In this document: positions 26,635-34,963 of the stretch, piece by piece
Layout: every line of letters starts with the position of its first letter
Numbering within the stretch: position 1 is the stretch's first letter
Origin: an uncultured Pelagibacteraceae bacterium
Lineage (GTDB): Bacteria > Pseudomonadota > Alphaproteobacteria > Pelagibacterales > Pelagibacteraceae
Assembly (NCBI GenBank): GCA_902604785.1
Contig: CACLAC010000001.1
Coordinates: 1-64,000 of the forward strand
Length of the DNA stretch: 64,000 bases
Reading direction: 5' to 3'
Position numbers and translations under genes: made by a program
Notes under the pieces: generated by a model
Databases searched by the model: none
Seen by the model: the letters and a program-made list of their open reading frames with translations, nothing else
What the model was told of the DNA's origin: nothing

Positions 26635-28005
26635 ATGAAAAAATCAAACGTAACATCATTCCCCAAAGAAAAAGTTACAAGTGAAAGTAAAGATGTTCAA
26701 AATTCTCTTTCACCAAGAGAAATTGTATCTGAACTAGATAGATTTGTTGTTGGCCAAAATAAAGCTAAAAGAGCTGTTGCAATTGCACTAAGAAATAGAT
26801 GGAGAAGACAGGCACTTACAGGTGATATGAAAGACGAAGTCCTTCCAAAAAATATACTTATGATTGGACCAACTGGAGTTGGTAAAACAGAAATTTCAAG
26901 AAGACTATCAAAATTAGCAGAAGCGCCATTTGTTAAAGTAGAAGCTACTAGATTTACTGAAGTTGGTTATGTTGGAAGAGATGTTGAACAAATTATTAGA
27001 GATCTTTTGGAAATTGCAATAGCAATGGAAAAAGTAAAAAAAAGAAAAGAAGTTCATGCGCAAGCACAAAAATTAGCTGAAGAAAGAGTTTTAGATGCTT
27101 TGGTTGGAAACAAGGCGAGTGTTGCAACAAGAGAAAGTTTTAGAAAAAGATTAAGAGATGGGGATCTTGATGATAATGAAATAGAAATAGCTATAAGTGA
27201 TTCTGGAAGTCAAATGCCATCCTTTGAAATTCCTGGAATGCCAGGAGCAAATGTTGGTATGATAAATATTTCAGACATGTTGGGCAAATCAATGGGTCAA
27301 AAACCTAAGAAGAAAAAAATGTCTGTGAAAGAATCTCACGAAATATTAATTAACGAAGAGTCTGATAAACTAATTGAACAAGATAAAATTATTAAATCAG
27401 CAAAAAATTCTACAGAAAATAATGGAATAGTTTTCTTGGATGAAATAGATAAGATTTCAGCTAGAACAGATAGAGTTGGTGGCGATGTATCCAGAGAAGG
27501 TGTCCAAAGAGATTTACTTCCGTTGATTGAAGGAACTACTGTAAGTACAAAATACGGACCAATAAAAACTGATCATATTTTATTTATCGCTTCTGGAGCA
27601 TTTCAATTAGCAAAACCTTCTGATCTTTTGCCAGAATTACAAGGAAGATTACCGATAAGAGTTGAACTAGATGCATTAAATAGTGAAGATTTTAAAAGAA
27701 TACTAAAAGAACCAGATAATAGTTTAATAAAACAATATAAAGCTTTACTACAAACTGAAAATGTAGACTTAAACTTTACAGATGATGGAATAGATACGAT
27801 TGCAAATATAGCAAATGAAGTAAACTCAACGGTAGAAAATATTGGAGCTAGGAGATTGCATACAATTATTGAAAGAGTATTAGATGAAATTAGTTTCACC
27901 GCAACTGACAGAGCTGGAGAAAAAATTACTGTTGATTCTGATTACATTAAGAAAAATATTGGCGAACTAGTAAAAGATACTGATTTATCTAAGTTTATTT
28001 TATAA
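26635..28005 (+). CDS. hslU: ATP-dependent protease ATPase subunit HslU
   Basis: AAA+ unfoldase that feeds HslV. Walker [10 protein letters not shown] lies at residues 78-86, Walker B in [11 protein letters not shown] near 265, with the R-finger region after [16 protein letters not shown], and the pore motif GYVGRDVEQ near 105. The I-domain (about 130-250) contains the usual low-conservation insert. The C-terminus ends DTDLSKFIL, the conserved HslU tail (L-S-R/K-F/Y-I-L) that docks into HslV. 456 residues, complete. Confidence 0.98.
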   Translation: MKKSNVTSFPKEKVTSESKDVQNSLSPREIVSELDRFVVGQNKAKRAVAIALRNRWRRQALTGDMKDEVLPKNILMIGPTGVGKTEISRRLSKLAEAPFVKVEATRFTEVGYVGRDVEQIIRDLLEIAIAMEKVKKRKEVHAQAQKLAEERVLDALVGNKASVATRESFRKRLRDGDLDDNEIEIAISDSGSQMPSFEIPGMPGANVGMINISDMLGKSMGQKPKKKKMSVKESHEILINEESDKLIEQDKIIKSAKNSTENNGIVFLDEIDKISARTDRVGGDVSREGVQRDLLPLIEGTTVSTKYGPIKTDHILFIASGAFQLAKPSDLLPELQGRLPIRVELDALNSEDFKRILKEPDNSLIKQYKALLQTENVDLNFTDDGIDTIANIANEVNSTVENIGARRLHTIIERVLDEISFTATDRAGEKITVDSDYIKKNIGELVKDTDLSKFIL

Positions 28006-28555
28006 TTTTATATTCAAAGTTTTGCGTTTCATCATTAATCTGAATTTCTTCTGCACCATTTCTTAGATGAAAATTACGAGCCATTTCGGTTAAAGGAGAT
28101 AATGTTACAAGTCTATTCAAATGATTAGATTTTTTTATCATTTTAAATACTTGTTTTACAATCAACTTTCCTCCACCTTTTTTCGTAGACCAAACTGTAT
28201 ATGCTATTGCAATCTTTCCAATTTTTTGATCTCTGTTAGCACTTTGCAAAAAAGCATCTTTGCTCATTAAATCCAACTCTTTTACATTTTTTGGAATTTT
28301 ATTTGTAAATGCAAAGCACATTACAGCATATATTTCATCATTATATTTAACTCCATAAATTTTTCTTCCATAACTTGTTCTAAAATCATTATCTAATTCA
28401 GGTCTAATAGGATCTTTTGAAGTCTCACATGCTTTAAGCTCAATTAATTCTGCTCCTTTTACCCACGCAAAAAAATTTTTGACATTTTGTTTTAAATCTT
28501 TTTTAGATTTTCTAAATCTAGCTTTAATTTTTTTTTTAAAAATTTGTTTAATCAT
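27995..28555 (-). CDS. GNAT-like acetyltransferase, putative
   Basis: A 186-residue protein starting with a very basic segment ([20 protein letters not shown]), followed by a region with a GNAT-like strand-helix order: [45 protein letters not shown] and [23 protein letters not shown]. The second element resembles the acetyl-CoA pyrophosphate loop and the last the motif B helix ending in the typical LRNGA. The identification is tentative; similarity to the GNAT domain of malonyl-CoA decarboxylase-like proteins is also possible. Its 3' end overlaps hslU by 11 bp. Confidence 0.6.
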   Translation of the reverse strand: MIKQIFKKKIKARFRKSKKDLKQNVKNFFAWVKGAELIELKACETSKDPIRPELDNDFRTSYGRKIYGVKYNDEIYAVMCFAFTNKIPKNVKELDLMSKDAFLQSANRDQKIGKIAIAYTVWSTKKGGGKLIVKQVFKMIKKSNHLNRLVTLSPLTEMARNFHLRNGAEEIQINDETQNFEYKIIK

Positions 28556-28559
28556 TTTA

Positions 28560-28976
28560 TTATTTTTTTTTTTTTAAAAGAATATCAAAATTTCCTTTTG
28601 AAGGACTATTAACTGAATCAAAATCTATTTTTAATATTTTATCCATCAACTCAGCATTATTCTTAATAAAATTTGGCACTGAGAATTTCAAAATACTTAA
28701 ATTATTTGATTGATGTGGATCATAAATATTTTTTGATCTTAAACCTTTTCCCGTAATAATATTTATTTTGACTACATTATTTAAATAACAATTTTCTATA
28801 AATTCAAAAATTTTTTTGTTGGCTTCTTCTAAAGAATAACCATGAAGATCAATAGTTTTATCTAAATAGATTTTATTTTTATTTAAAAACTCTTTATCTT
28901 TATTTTCTATTTTTTCATCACCTTTAACAAATTTTTCCCAATCTTTTTTATCTTTATCTGAAAGTTTATTTGTCAA
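28560..28976 (-). CDS. Smr-domain protein
   Basis: A 138-residue protein with a charged N-terminal linker and a Smr (MutS2 C-terminal-like) domain: TIDLHGYSLEEANKKIFEFIENCYLNN with the LDLHG motif, and VKINIITGKGLRS with the TGKG motif. Smr domains act as nicking or RNA endonucleases or nucleic-acid binders; the function of the stand-alone form here is unknown. It ends with a poly-lysine tail. It abuts timA (0 bp between stop and start), so cotranscription is likely. Confidence 0.88.
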   Translation of the reverse strand: MTNKLSDKDKKDWEKFVKGDEKIENKDKEFLNKNKIYLDKTIDLHGYSLEEANKKIFEFIENCYLNNVVKINIITGKGLRSKNIYDPHQSNNLSILKFSVPNFIKNNAELMDKILKIDFDSVNSPSKGNFDILLKKKK

Positions 28977-29564
28977 TTAAGCTTGGGTATCGATTAAAAG
29001 CCAATTTGGATTTTTTGATCTACTATCTTTAGAAAATTTCCAAACATCATTAACTTTTTTTACTTTTTCAGGATCACCCGAAACAATTTTATTTTCTTTA
29101 TCTCTTATGCAAGAAATAATTTCACTCACAAACTCCACTGTTACTTCTAGCATATTTTTATTTTGTTGATGATGTTTAATTTCTGCAGAATTTATTCCAA
29201 TGAAAGTAGTTTCTGAAGAATAATTTTTTGATTCTCTTTCACCAAGAGCGGTATTGAATTGATCATATACAGTAATATCCAACAAAGATTTTATATCTTT
29301 AAGTTTTCCCTTAGAAAAATTTGTAACTATTGTTTCATAAGCAATTTCTGCTCCTTTTAAAAACTCTCTTTTTGCACTTTCATCAAAAGTATTTGTGTTT
29401 AAATCTACTTTTGGATTTGTGGAAGGAGCCTCGTGAGGGAAACTTGAATTGATATCCTCTTCAAATCCTGTTTTTTTTCCCAAAATGCCTCTTAATCTTA
29501 GAAAAATAAAACCTGCGATCATTGCAAGAAGTATAATATCAATGTATTCAAAACTATAACTCAT
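28977..29564 (-). CDS. Tim44-like membrane-anchored protein (TimA)
   Basis: A 195-residue protein with an N-terminal membrane anchor (YSFEYIDIILLAMIAGFIFLRLRGILG), a short linker, and a C-terminal Tim44-like domain (ESAKREFLKGAEIAYETIVTNFSKGKLKDIKSLLDITVYDQFNTAL, then a strand region ending DVWKFSKDSRSKNPNWLLIDTQ). This matches TimA, the alphaproteobacterial relative of mitochondrial Tim44. Its bacterial role is not settled. It is divergent from fxsA, and in alphaproteobacteria it lies next to fxsA and secB, as here. Confidence 0.9.
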   Translation of the reverse strand: MSYSFEYIDIILLAMIAGFIFLRLRGILGKKTGFEEDINSSFPHEAPSTNPKVDLNTNTFDESAKREFLKGAEIAYETIVTNFSKGKLKDIKSLLDITVYDQFNTALGERESKNYSSETTFIGINSAEIKHHQQNKNMLEVTVEFVSEIISCIRDKENKIVSGDPEKVKKVNDVWKFSKDSRSKNPNWLLIDTQA

Positions 29565-29622
29565 ATAATAATAATATTTACTATATTGAATAATTTCAAC
29601 CTGCTAATTACATAATAGACAA

Positions 29623-30042
29623 ATGAACACACTTTTATTACTTATAATTGGTATTCCAATCATTGAAATTTATCTATTTATTAAAATTGGTTCACAAATA
29701 GGAGCATTCAATACAATATCATTAATATTCTTAACAGCTATTATTGGTGTAGCGTACGCAAGACACGAGGGTTTCAATACTTTAAGATCTGGAATTTCTG
29801 GGCTAATGAGAAATGAAATACCAATTTATGAAATGATTTCTGGAGCAACTCTTGCTTTTGCTGCAATACTTTTAATTCTTCCTGGCTTTGCCACAGATAC
29901 TTTAGGTATTTTATTGGTATTTCCTTTTACTAGAAAACTATTTATTAAATATTTTTCTAAAAATTATTATAAAAAAAAAAATAATGTTGAAAATAAAAAT
30001 TTCATCGATGGTGAGTATAAAGATATAGATGATGAAAAATGA
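29623..30042 (+). CDS. fxsA: FxsA-family cytoplasmic membrane protein
   Basis: A 139-residue membrane protein with hydrophobic segments at about 1-20, 25-45 and 75-100. The family order is clear: IIEIYLFIKIGSQIGAFNT, IIGVAYARHEGF, a linker with MRNEIPIYEMISGATLAFAAILLILPGFATDTLGILLVFPFTRKL. FxsA influences phage exclusion in E. coli, but its normal function is unknown. The C-terminus is lysine-rich. Overlaps secB start by 4 bp. Confidence 0.93.
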   Translation: MNTLLLLIIGIPIIEIYLFIKIGSQIGAFNTISLIFLTAIIGVAYARHEGFNTLRSGISGLMRNEIPIYEMISGATLAFAAILLILPGFATDTLGILLVFPFTRKLFIKYFSKNYYKKKNNVENKNFIDGEYKDIDDEK

Positions 30043-30458
30043 CTATTAAACATAAAATACTACTAGGCTATATAAAAGATTTATCTGTTGAGACACCAGA
30101 CGCTGAGTCATTAATTTCTGCAAGAGAAAATATTTCTAAATATTCTTTACGGTTGAATTTAAGTTCTAAAATTTTAAAAAACAAAATGATAGAGGTTTAT
30201 ACTAATCTTACATACGAAGATAAAATTAATAAAAAAAAAACTTACTTTGAAATGATTTATTCTACTGTTGTAAGGATAGAAGAAGAAAAGCCAAACCCAA
30301 AGGAGTTAAAAAAATTTATCTTATGTGATTTACAAATTCAAATATATCCAGAAATAGAAAAAAAATTTGTTGAAATACTAAAACTCTCAGGCTTTCCTGA
30401 CATACAATTAAAAAGTAAAATTGATTTTAATAAACTTTATAATGAAAAAAAAAATTAA
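30039..30458 (+). CDS. secB: Divergent SecB-like export chaperone
   Basis: A 139-residue protein at the position of secB in the alphaproteobacterial fxsA-secB-dnaQ order. Sequence support is modest but consistent: YIKDLSVETPDAES matches the SecB start (Y-x-K-D-x-S-x-E-x-P), a beta-rich middle follows (KNKMIEVYTNLTYED), and the end LKLSGFPDIQLKSKIDFNKLY matches the conserved G-F-P-x-L-x-L-x-P-x-x-F-x-x-L-Y segment. SecB keeps preproteins unfolded for SecA. The acidic tail typical of many SecBs is missing; the protein is lysine-rich instead. Confidence 0.8.
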   Translation: MTIKHKILLGYIKDLSVETPDAESLISARENISKYSLRLNLSSKILKNKMIEVYTNLTYEDKINKKKTYFEMIYSTVVRIEEEKPNPKELKKFILCDLQIQIYPEIEKKFVEILKLSGFPDIQLKSKIDFNKLYNEKKN

Positions 30459-31123
30459 AAGAAATTTCTTTTAAAATCTTTTTTTAAAAATTCTTTATGA
30501 ATTTTGATTTCTTCTTCTGATGGAACAATTATTTTTTTTGAATAATTATTAATCATTTTATTATTTTCAATTTTTTTCATTTCATTTAAATTATTAAAAT
30601 TTAATTTTGGCTCTTTTTGATCAAGTAAGTTTATATACACTTTTGCCAATAACTCGCAGTCAATAAGAGCTGTATGTTTTTCTCTTTTAGAATTATCTAT
30701 TCTGAATCTTTTACACAATGCATCCAAACTTATAGAAGAACCTGGAAATTTATTTCTAGCTATATCTAGTGTATCGATAACATTTATTTTTGTTATCTTT
30801 TCTTTTCCTACTATTGAAAGTTCATTATTAATATGAGCTATATCAAAATCTGCATTATGTATAATTACTTTTTTATCTTTAATAAAATTTAAAAAATCAT
30901 CAGCAATTTCAACAAATTTTTTTTTATCAGATAAAAATTTGTCTGAATATCCATGAACTTTAAATGCTTCTTCTGAAACTTTTCTTTCTGGATTTAAATA
31001 AAAATGAAAAATTTTTTTAGTTGGAACAAGATCATTTAATTCGATACAACCTATCTCAACAATTCTATGTCCTTCTTTTACAGAAAGACCTGTTGTTTCA
31101 GTATCAAGTACTATTTCAATCAT
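30455..31123 (-). CDS. dnaQ: DNA polymerase III epsilon subunit (proofreading exonuclease)
   Basis: 3'-5' exonuclease of the DEDDh class. Exo I is VLDTETTGL, Exo II HNADFDIAHIN, Exo III HTALIDCELLAKVY with the catalytic His. The 222-residue length and the variable C-terminal tail fit DnaQ, which binds the polymerase alpha subunit through that tail. Overlaps coaE by 8 bp. dnaQ next to coaE is the standard order near alphaproteobacterial origins. Confidence 0.96.
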   Translation of the reverse strand: MIEIVLDTETTGLSVKEGHRIVEIGCIELNDLVPTKKIFHFYLNPERKVSEEAFKVHGYSDKFLSDKKKFVEIADDFLNFIKDKKVIIHNADFDIAHINNELSIVGKEKITKINVIDTLDIARNKFPGSSISLDALCKRFRIDNSKREKHTALIDCELLAKVYINLLDQKEPKLNFNNLNEMKKIENNKMINNYSKKIIVPSEEEIKIHKEFLKKDFKRNFF

Positions 31124-31694
31124 ATAAAATCTGTTGTTTTATAAATTTAACTCTTTTTTTTATAGTTAAAAGTTTAAAATCATTTTTAATTACATAAGTG
31201 GATAATTTTTTTTTGCGAGATAAAGTTTCCTGCAATTTTCTAAAATTTTCTACAATTTTTTTATTATAATTTTTCCTTTTTTTCAAACGTGAGTTAATTT
31301 TTATTTTTTTTGCTTCAATAAAAATCAAAATATCTTTTTTTTTATTTAAATTATTTTCAATTAATAATGGAACATCTAAAATCACCAATTTTTTATCTTT
31401 ATTTTTTTTTAAAAAATTATTCATTTTTTTTCTTATCAAGGGATGTACAATAGTTATAATTTTTCCTAAATTATATTTATTTGCTAAAATAGCTTTTGTT
31501 ATTTCAATTTTATTAATTGGATATGTTTTTATATATTTTGGTAATTTTTTTCTTAATTTTTTGTAACAAAGTTTATTTCTGTTATATATATCGCTTACTT
31601 CATTATCCGCATTAAAAACCGGATATCCAAATTGTTTAGCAATAAAAGTTTTGCCAGATCCAATATCTCCCAGAATTCCGATTACTTTAACCAT
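31116..31694 (-). CDS. coaE: Dephospho-CoA kinase
   Basis: Last step of coenzyme A synthesis. P-loop GILGDIGSGKTFIAKQFG at the N-terminus, FNADNEVSDIY (the usual DAD region reads NADN), HPLIRKKMNNFL, VILDVPLLIEN, and a very lysine-rich C-terminal half. 192 residues, normal length. It starts directly after the SDR gene stop on the minus strand. The sequence is strongly biased to Lys/Ile/Asn, reflecting genome AT pressure. Confidence 0.93.
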   Translation of the reverse strand: MVKVIGILGDIGSGKTFIAKQFGYPVFNADNEVSDIYNRNKLCYKKLRKKLPKYIKTYPINKIEITKAILANKYNLGKIITIVHPLIRKKMNNFLKKNKDKKLVILDVPLLIENNLNKKKDILIFIEAKKIKINSRLKKRKNYNKKIVENFRKLQETLSRKKKLSTYVIKNDFKLLTIKKRVKFIKQQILYD

Positions 31695-32435
31695 TTATAT
31701 ACATCTTCCTCCATCGACTTCTAATATTGCTCCGGTTATCATACTAGCCTCATCCGAACAAAGATAACAAGCGGCATTACCTAAATCTTTTGGAGTAGAA
31801 AATCTGCCTATAGGTATAGTTGATAAGAAAGCATTTCTTCTTTCTGGAGTATCCTCTCCTAAAAAAGATTTAAGTAAAGGAGTTTCGCCAGCAACAGGTG
31901 CCAGTGAATTTACTCTAACGTTAAAAGTAGCAAGTTCTACTGCCATTGCCTTTGTTGCTGTTATCATCCATCCTTTTGTTGCATTATACCAATTTAAATT
32001 AGGTCTTGGAGAAATTCCAGCAGTCGAAGAAATATTAAGAATCGAGCCTTTTTTTTGTTTTTTCATATGAGGAACAAAAAATTTTCCACAAAGAAAAACT
32101 GATTTAGAATTTACTGCAAAAACTTTATCAAATTCTTCTTCGCTAACTTCTTCGAGTGGCTTAGGTAAATGAGTTATGCCAGCATTATTTACCATAATAT
32201 CAATGGTTCCATATTTTTTTAAAACATAATCAGCTAACTGCTGCATGCTACTAGAACTTGCTACGTCTGTATGAAAAAAATCTTGATTTAAATCTTTTGA
32301 AACTTTTTCCAGTAGATCTTTATTAATATCTGCTAATATTAATTTAGATCCTTCTTTGGAAAATTTTTCTGCTATACCTTTGCCAAAACCCGAAGCAGCT
32401 CCGGTTATTATTGAAATCTTTTCTTTCAATCTCAT
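31695..32435 (-). CDS. Short-chain dehydrogenase/reductase (FabG-like)
   Basis: A classical 246-residue SDR. The NAD(P)-binding loop is GAASGFGKGIA, the structural NNAG motif and the Ser / Tyr-x-x-x-Lys catalytic set (NISSTAG, YNATKGW) are present, as is the C-terminal GAILEVDGGRCI. Asp at the end of the second strand (LILADIN) favours NAD over NADP by the usual rule. The substrate is unknown. It lies between coaE and aroE, where related genomes usually have none, so it may be a local insertion into the origin cluster. Confidence 0.93.
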   Translation of the reverse strand: MRLKEKISIITGAASGFGKGIAEKFSKEGSKLILADINKDLLEKVSKDLNQDFFHTDVASSSSMQQLADYVLKKYGTIDIMVNNAGITHLPKPLEEVSEEEFDKVFAVNSKSVFLCGKFFVPHMKKQKKGSILNISSTAGISPRPNLNWYNATKGWMITATKAMAVELATFNVRVNSLAPVAGETPLLKSFLGEDTPERRNAFLSTIPIGRFSTPKDLGNAACYLCSDEASMITGAILEVDGGRCI

Positions 32436-32453
32436 AATTTTAAAAAATATTTA

Positions 32454-33245
32454 TTATTCTATTAATTTTACAACTTTATCATCAATTTCAGGCATTAATT
32501 TATTCCAGATTGTGAACGCTTGATGAGCTTGATAAATGAACATCATTTTCCCATTTTCAGTTCTATTCCCAAATAATTTTGCTCTTTTTAAAAAAATGGT
32601 TTCTCTTGGATTGTAAATAACATCATAATAAAATTTATTTGGACCATTGGCAGAATAATCAAAATTTAAACCATCTTCATTTTTTAATCCAACACTTGTT
32701 GCGTTTATAATCATATCAAAATCTATTGTTTTACCCCAATCAACTATTTCAAGACCTTCAAATAAATTTGTTAAGTTTTCTGCTTTTTCTTTAGTTCTAT
32801 TGCTTATCGTAATTTTTGATGCTTTCATTTTTTTTAGCGAATAAATAATTGATGGAGCTACTCCTCCAGCACCTAATATGAATATTTTCTTACCTAAAAT
32901 ATCATATTTTGCATATTTAATTGCCAATTCAAAGCCAGCAATATCAGTATTATGACCAATTGTAATTCCATTTTGAAAATAAATTGTATTAACCGATTGA
33001 GTATCTTTTGCCTCCGGACTTAATTCGTCTAAGAATGGAATTACCGATTTTTTAAATGGAACAGTAACATTAATACCATTTATTTTTTCTTCTTTAACTT
33101 CAGAAATAATGCTTTGCAGATCTTTCTCATCAAGTTTTTTTTTATCATATATAGCTTCAATGTTGTTTTCTTTTAACCAATAGTTATGAAGTTTAGGTGA
33201 TAAAGAATGTTCAATGGGACTTCCTATAACTAAATATTTTTTCAT
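32454..33245 (-). CDS. aroE: Shikimate dehydrogenase
   Basis: Reduces 3-dehydroshikimate with NADPH. Signatures are YLVIGSPIEHSLSPKLHNYW, GINVTVPFKKSVIPFLD with the catalytic Lys, GHNTDIAGF, the glycine-rich FILGAGGVAPSIIYSL, INATSVG and MFIYQAHQAFTIW. I choose the ATG at 33245 (263 residues) over the in-frame TTG at 33257, because a GGA element lies at usable distance only from the ATG. Confidence 0.95.
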   Translation of the reverse strand: MKKYLVIGSPIEHSLSPKLHNYWLKENNIEAIYDKKKLDEKDLQSIISEVKEEKINGINVTVPFKKSVIPFLDELSPEAKDTQSVNTIYFQNGITIGHNTDIAGFELAIKYAKYDILGKKIFILGAGGVAPSIIYSLKKMKASKITISNRTKEKAENLTNLFEGLEIVDWGKTIDFDMIINATSVGLKNEDGLNFDYSANGPNKFYYDVIYNPRETIFLKRAKLFGNRTENGKMMFIYQAHQAFTIWNKLMPEIDDKVVKLIE

Positions 33246-33278
33246 TTTATTATCCAATATTATTAATAAATTTATTCA

Positions 33279-33860
33279 TCATAAAGAATTTATATATTCC
33301 TTAATTTTTTTAACTGGCAAACCCATAATTGTATCTTCATCTCCTTCTATTTTTGAAAATAATGACCTACCCTCTCCTTCAATTTGATAAACATTGTAGG
33401 CATATAAGGATTCATCATTTATTTTATCTAAATATTCTTTAAGTTCTTCATCGGACATTTTTTTCATGGTTAATGCTGCTTTATCTGTGTAGTTCCATAT
33501 CATTGACCCATTTTTTGAAATACAAACCGAACTTATTAGGTAATGTTTTTTTCCGTTAAGCTTTTTTAAAATATCTAAAGCTTGCTTCCTATCTATGGGT
33601 TTTGAAATTATTTCACCTTCTAAATCTATAACACTGTCAGCTCCAAGAACAATTTCACCGTTTTTTTTTTGACTTATTTTATTTGCCTTTAATTCCGCTA
33701 AATTTTTAGCAATGATTTCAGGAGTAGCTCCCTCATTTAAAAGACTCTCCTTAACAAGATCTTCATCAACGTTTGATGGTTCAACGATACAACTAATATT
33801 ATTTTTATTTAATATTTCTTTTCTTACTTTGCTCTTTGATGCTAGAATTAAATTAGACAT
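33279..33860 (-). CDS. maf: Maf-family nucleotide pyrophosphatase
   Basis: House-cleaning nucleoside-triphosphate pyrophosphatase of the Maf family. The 193-residue protein begins LILASKSKVRKEILNKN (S-x-x-R phosphate-binding), then VLGADSVIDLEGEIISKP, ISSVCISKNG and the end GAYN-like LYAYNVYQIEGEGRSLFSKIEGDEDTIMGLPV, which carries the catalytic Asp. Complete. Its start overlaps the ppsR-type gene stop by 8 bp. Confidence 0.94.
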   Translation of the reverse strand: MSNLILASKSKVRKEILNKNNISCIVEPSNVDEDLVKESLLNEGATPEIIAKNLAELKANKISQKKNGEIVLGADSVIDLEGEIISKPIDRKQALDILKKLNGKKHYLISSVCISKNGSMIWNYTDKAALTMKKMSDEELKEYLDKINDESLYAYNVYQIEGEGRSLFSKIEGDEDTIMGLPVKKIKEYINSL

Positions 33861-34680
33861 TTTTTTTATTTTTTATTTCATAAATTTTTATTATTGAAGC
33901 TGCAGTTTCTTCAACCGATTTTCTTGTAACATCTATAGTTGGCCAGTTGTTTAATCTAAATATTTTTTTTGAATTTTCTAACTCCTTCTTTATTTCATTG
34001 AGATTTATATATTCAGTTCTATCTTTTTCTTTTAAGGAAGTAAGTCTATTTTTTCTTATTTCAAAAAGTCTATTTGCTTCGGTTGTTAAACCAACCACAC
34101 AAGGTTTAAATTTTATATTTTTCATTTTATCTGGTACAGATTTTTCATTTACTAATGGAATATTAGAAGTTTTATAGCCTCGGTTAGCCAAGTAGATCGA
34201 TGTAGGTGTTTTGCTTGTTCTGCTTACGCCAAGAAGTACAATGTCTGATTTTTCAATACCTCCAATATTATTTCCATCATCATGATTCATTGTAAACTGT
34301 ATAGCTTCTATTCTATCGTAATATTCCTTGTTTAGAATATGTTGACCACTAGGTTCGTGCGATGCTTTTTGATTTAATAATTTCGAAAAGTTTAATATCA
34401 ATTCACCCAAAACACCAAAACAAGGAATTTTTTTTTTATTAGTCTCATCAGCCAGAAATTTTGCTAATTTATTATTAACAATAGTATATAATATTATTGA
34501 GTTTTCATTTTTTTCTGCATTTTCAATGATTTTTTTAATTTGTGTCTCAGTTCTGGTAAATGAAAACTGACTAACCTCATAATCGAAATTTTCAAACTGC
34601 GCTTTTAATGCTAAAAAAATTCTGTCTAAAGTTTCACCAGTAGAATCTGATATTAGGTAAATATTATGTGAATTTTTCAT
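33853..34680 (-). CDS. ppsR: Bifunctional pyruvate,phosphate dikinase / PEP synthase regulatory protein (DUF299)
   Basis: ADP-dependent kinase and Pi-dependent pyrophosphorylase that switches PPDK or PEP synthase off and on. The family P-loop LGVSRTSKTPTSIYLANRGYKTSN, the N-terminal IYLISDSTGETLDRIF and the C-terminal WPTIDVTRKSVEETAASII are all present in 275 residues. In alphaproteobacteria it is the gene on the left side of the origin, facing hemE. The first codon is followed upstream only by the AT-rich origin region. Confidence 0.95.
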   Translation of the reverse strand: MKNSHNIYLISDSTGETLDRIFLALKAQFENFDYEVSQFSFTRTETQIKKIIENAEKNENSIILYTIVNNKLAKFLADETNKKKIPCFGVLGELILNFSKLLNQKASHEPSGQHILNKEYYDRIEAIQFTMNHDDGNNIGGIEKSDIVLLGVSRTSKTPTSIYLANRGYKTSNIPLVNEKSVPDKMKNIKFKPCVVGLTTEANRLFEIRKNRLTSLKEKDRTEYINLNEIKKELENSKKIFRLNNWPTIDVTRKSVEETAASIIKIYEIKNKKNV

Positions 34681-34963
34681 GTATAAAGTGTTTATAAAAT
34701 ATCAATTAAATAACAAAAATATAGATTTCTATTTAATGATAAAAATATTAATTTAAATTAACTTAAATTTAACAAATAATAAATTGTGAATATCTTTTGT
34801 TGAATTGTTAGAAATATTTATTTTTGTATATAATTATTGAAAAACAATGATTTTAAACGATTAAATTGTTAATAATATCTTAATAAACTGTGATAATTCG
34901 ATAATTTACGTTATCCACAATTCATAATACTAATATAACCAAATATTATTAATCTATTATTAA
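34681..34963. other. Probable chromosome replication origin (oriC) between ppsR and hemE
   Basis: A 283-bp gene-free region, the longest in the window, almost pure A/T in 34733-34782. It lies between divergent ppsR and hemE, the site of oriC in Caulobacter and Rickettsia, and it is the point where gene orientation switches from mostly minus to plus. It holds one perfect DnaA box, TTATCCACA (34911-34919), a near-match TGTGAATAT (34785-34793) and a TTAA-N7-TTAAC motif (34758-34773) like a CtrA site. No coding signal is seen. Origin function is inferred from synteny and motifs. Confidence 0.65.
34911..34919 (+). promoter_or_regulatory. DnaA box, perfect consensus
   Basis: TTATCCACA is an exact match to the 9-mer DnaA consensus TTATNCACA. 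It lies 45 bp upstream of the hemE start, on the right edge of the candidate origin. A GC-containing 9-mer of this form is uncommon in such AT-rich sequence. Confidence 0.7.
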
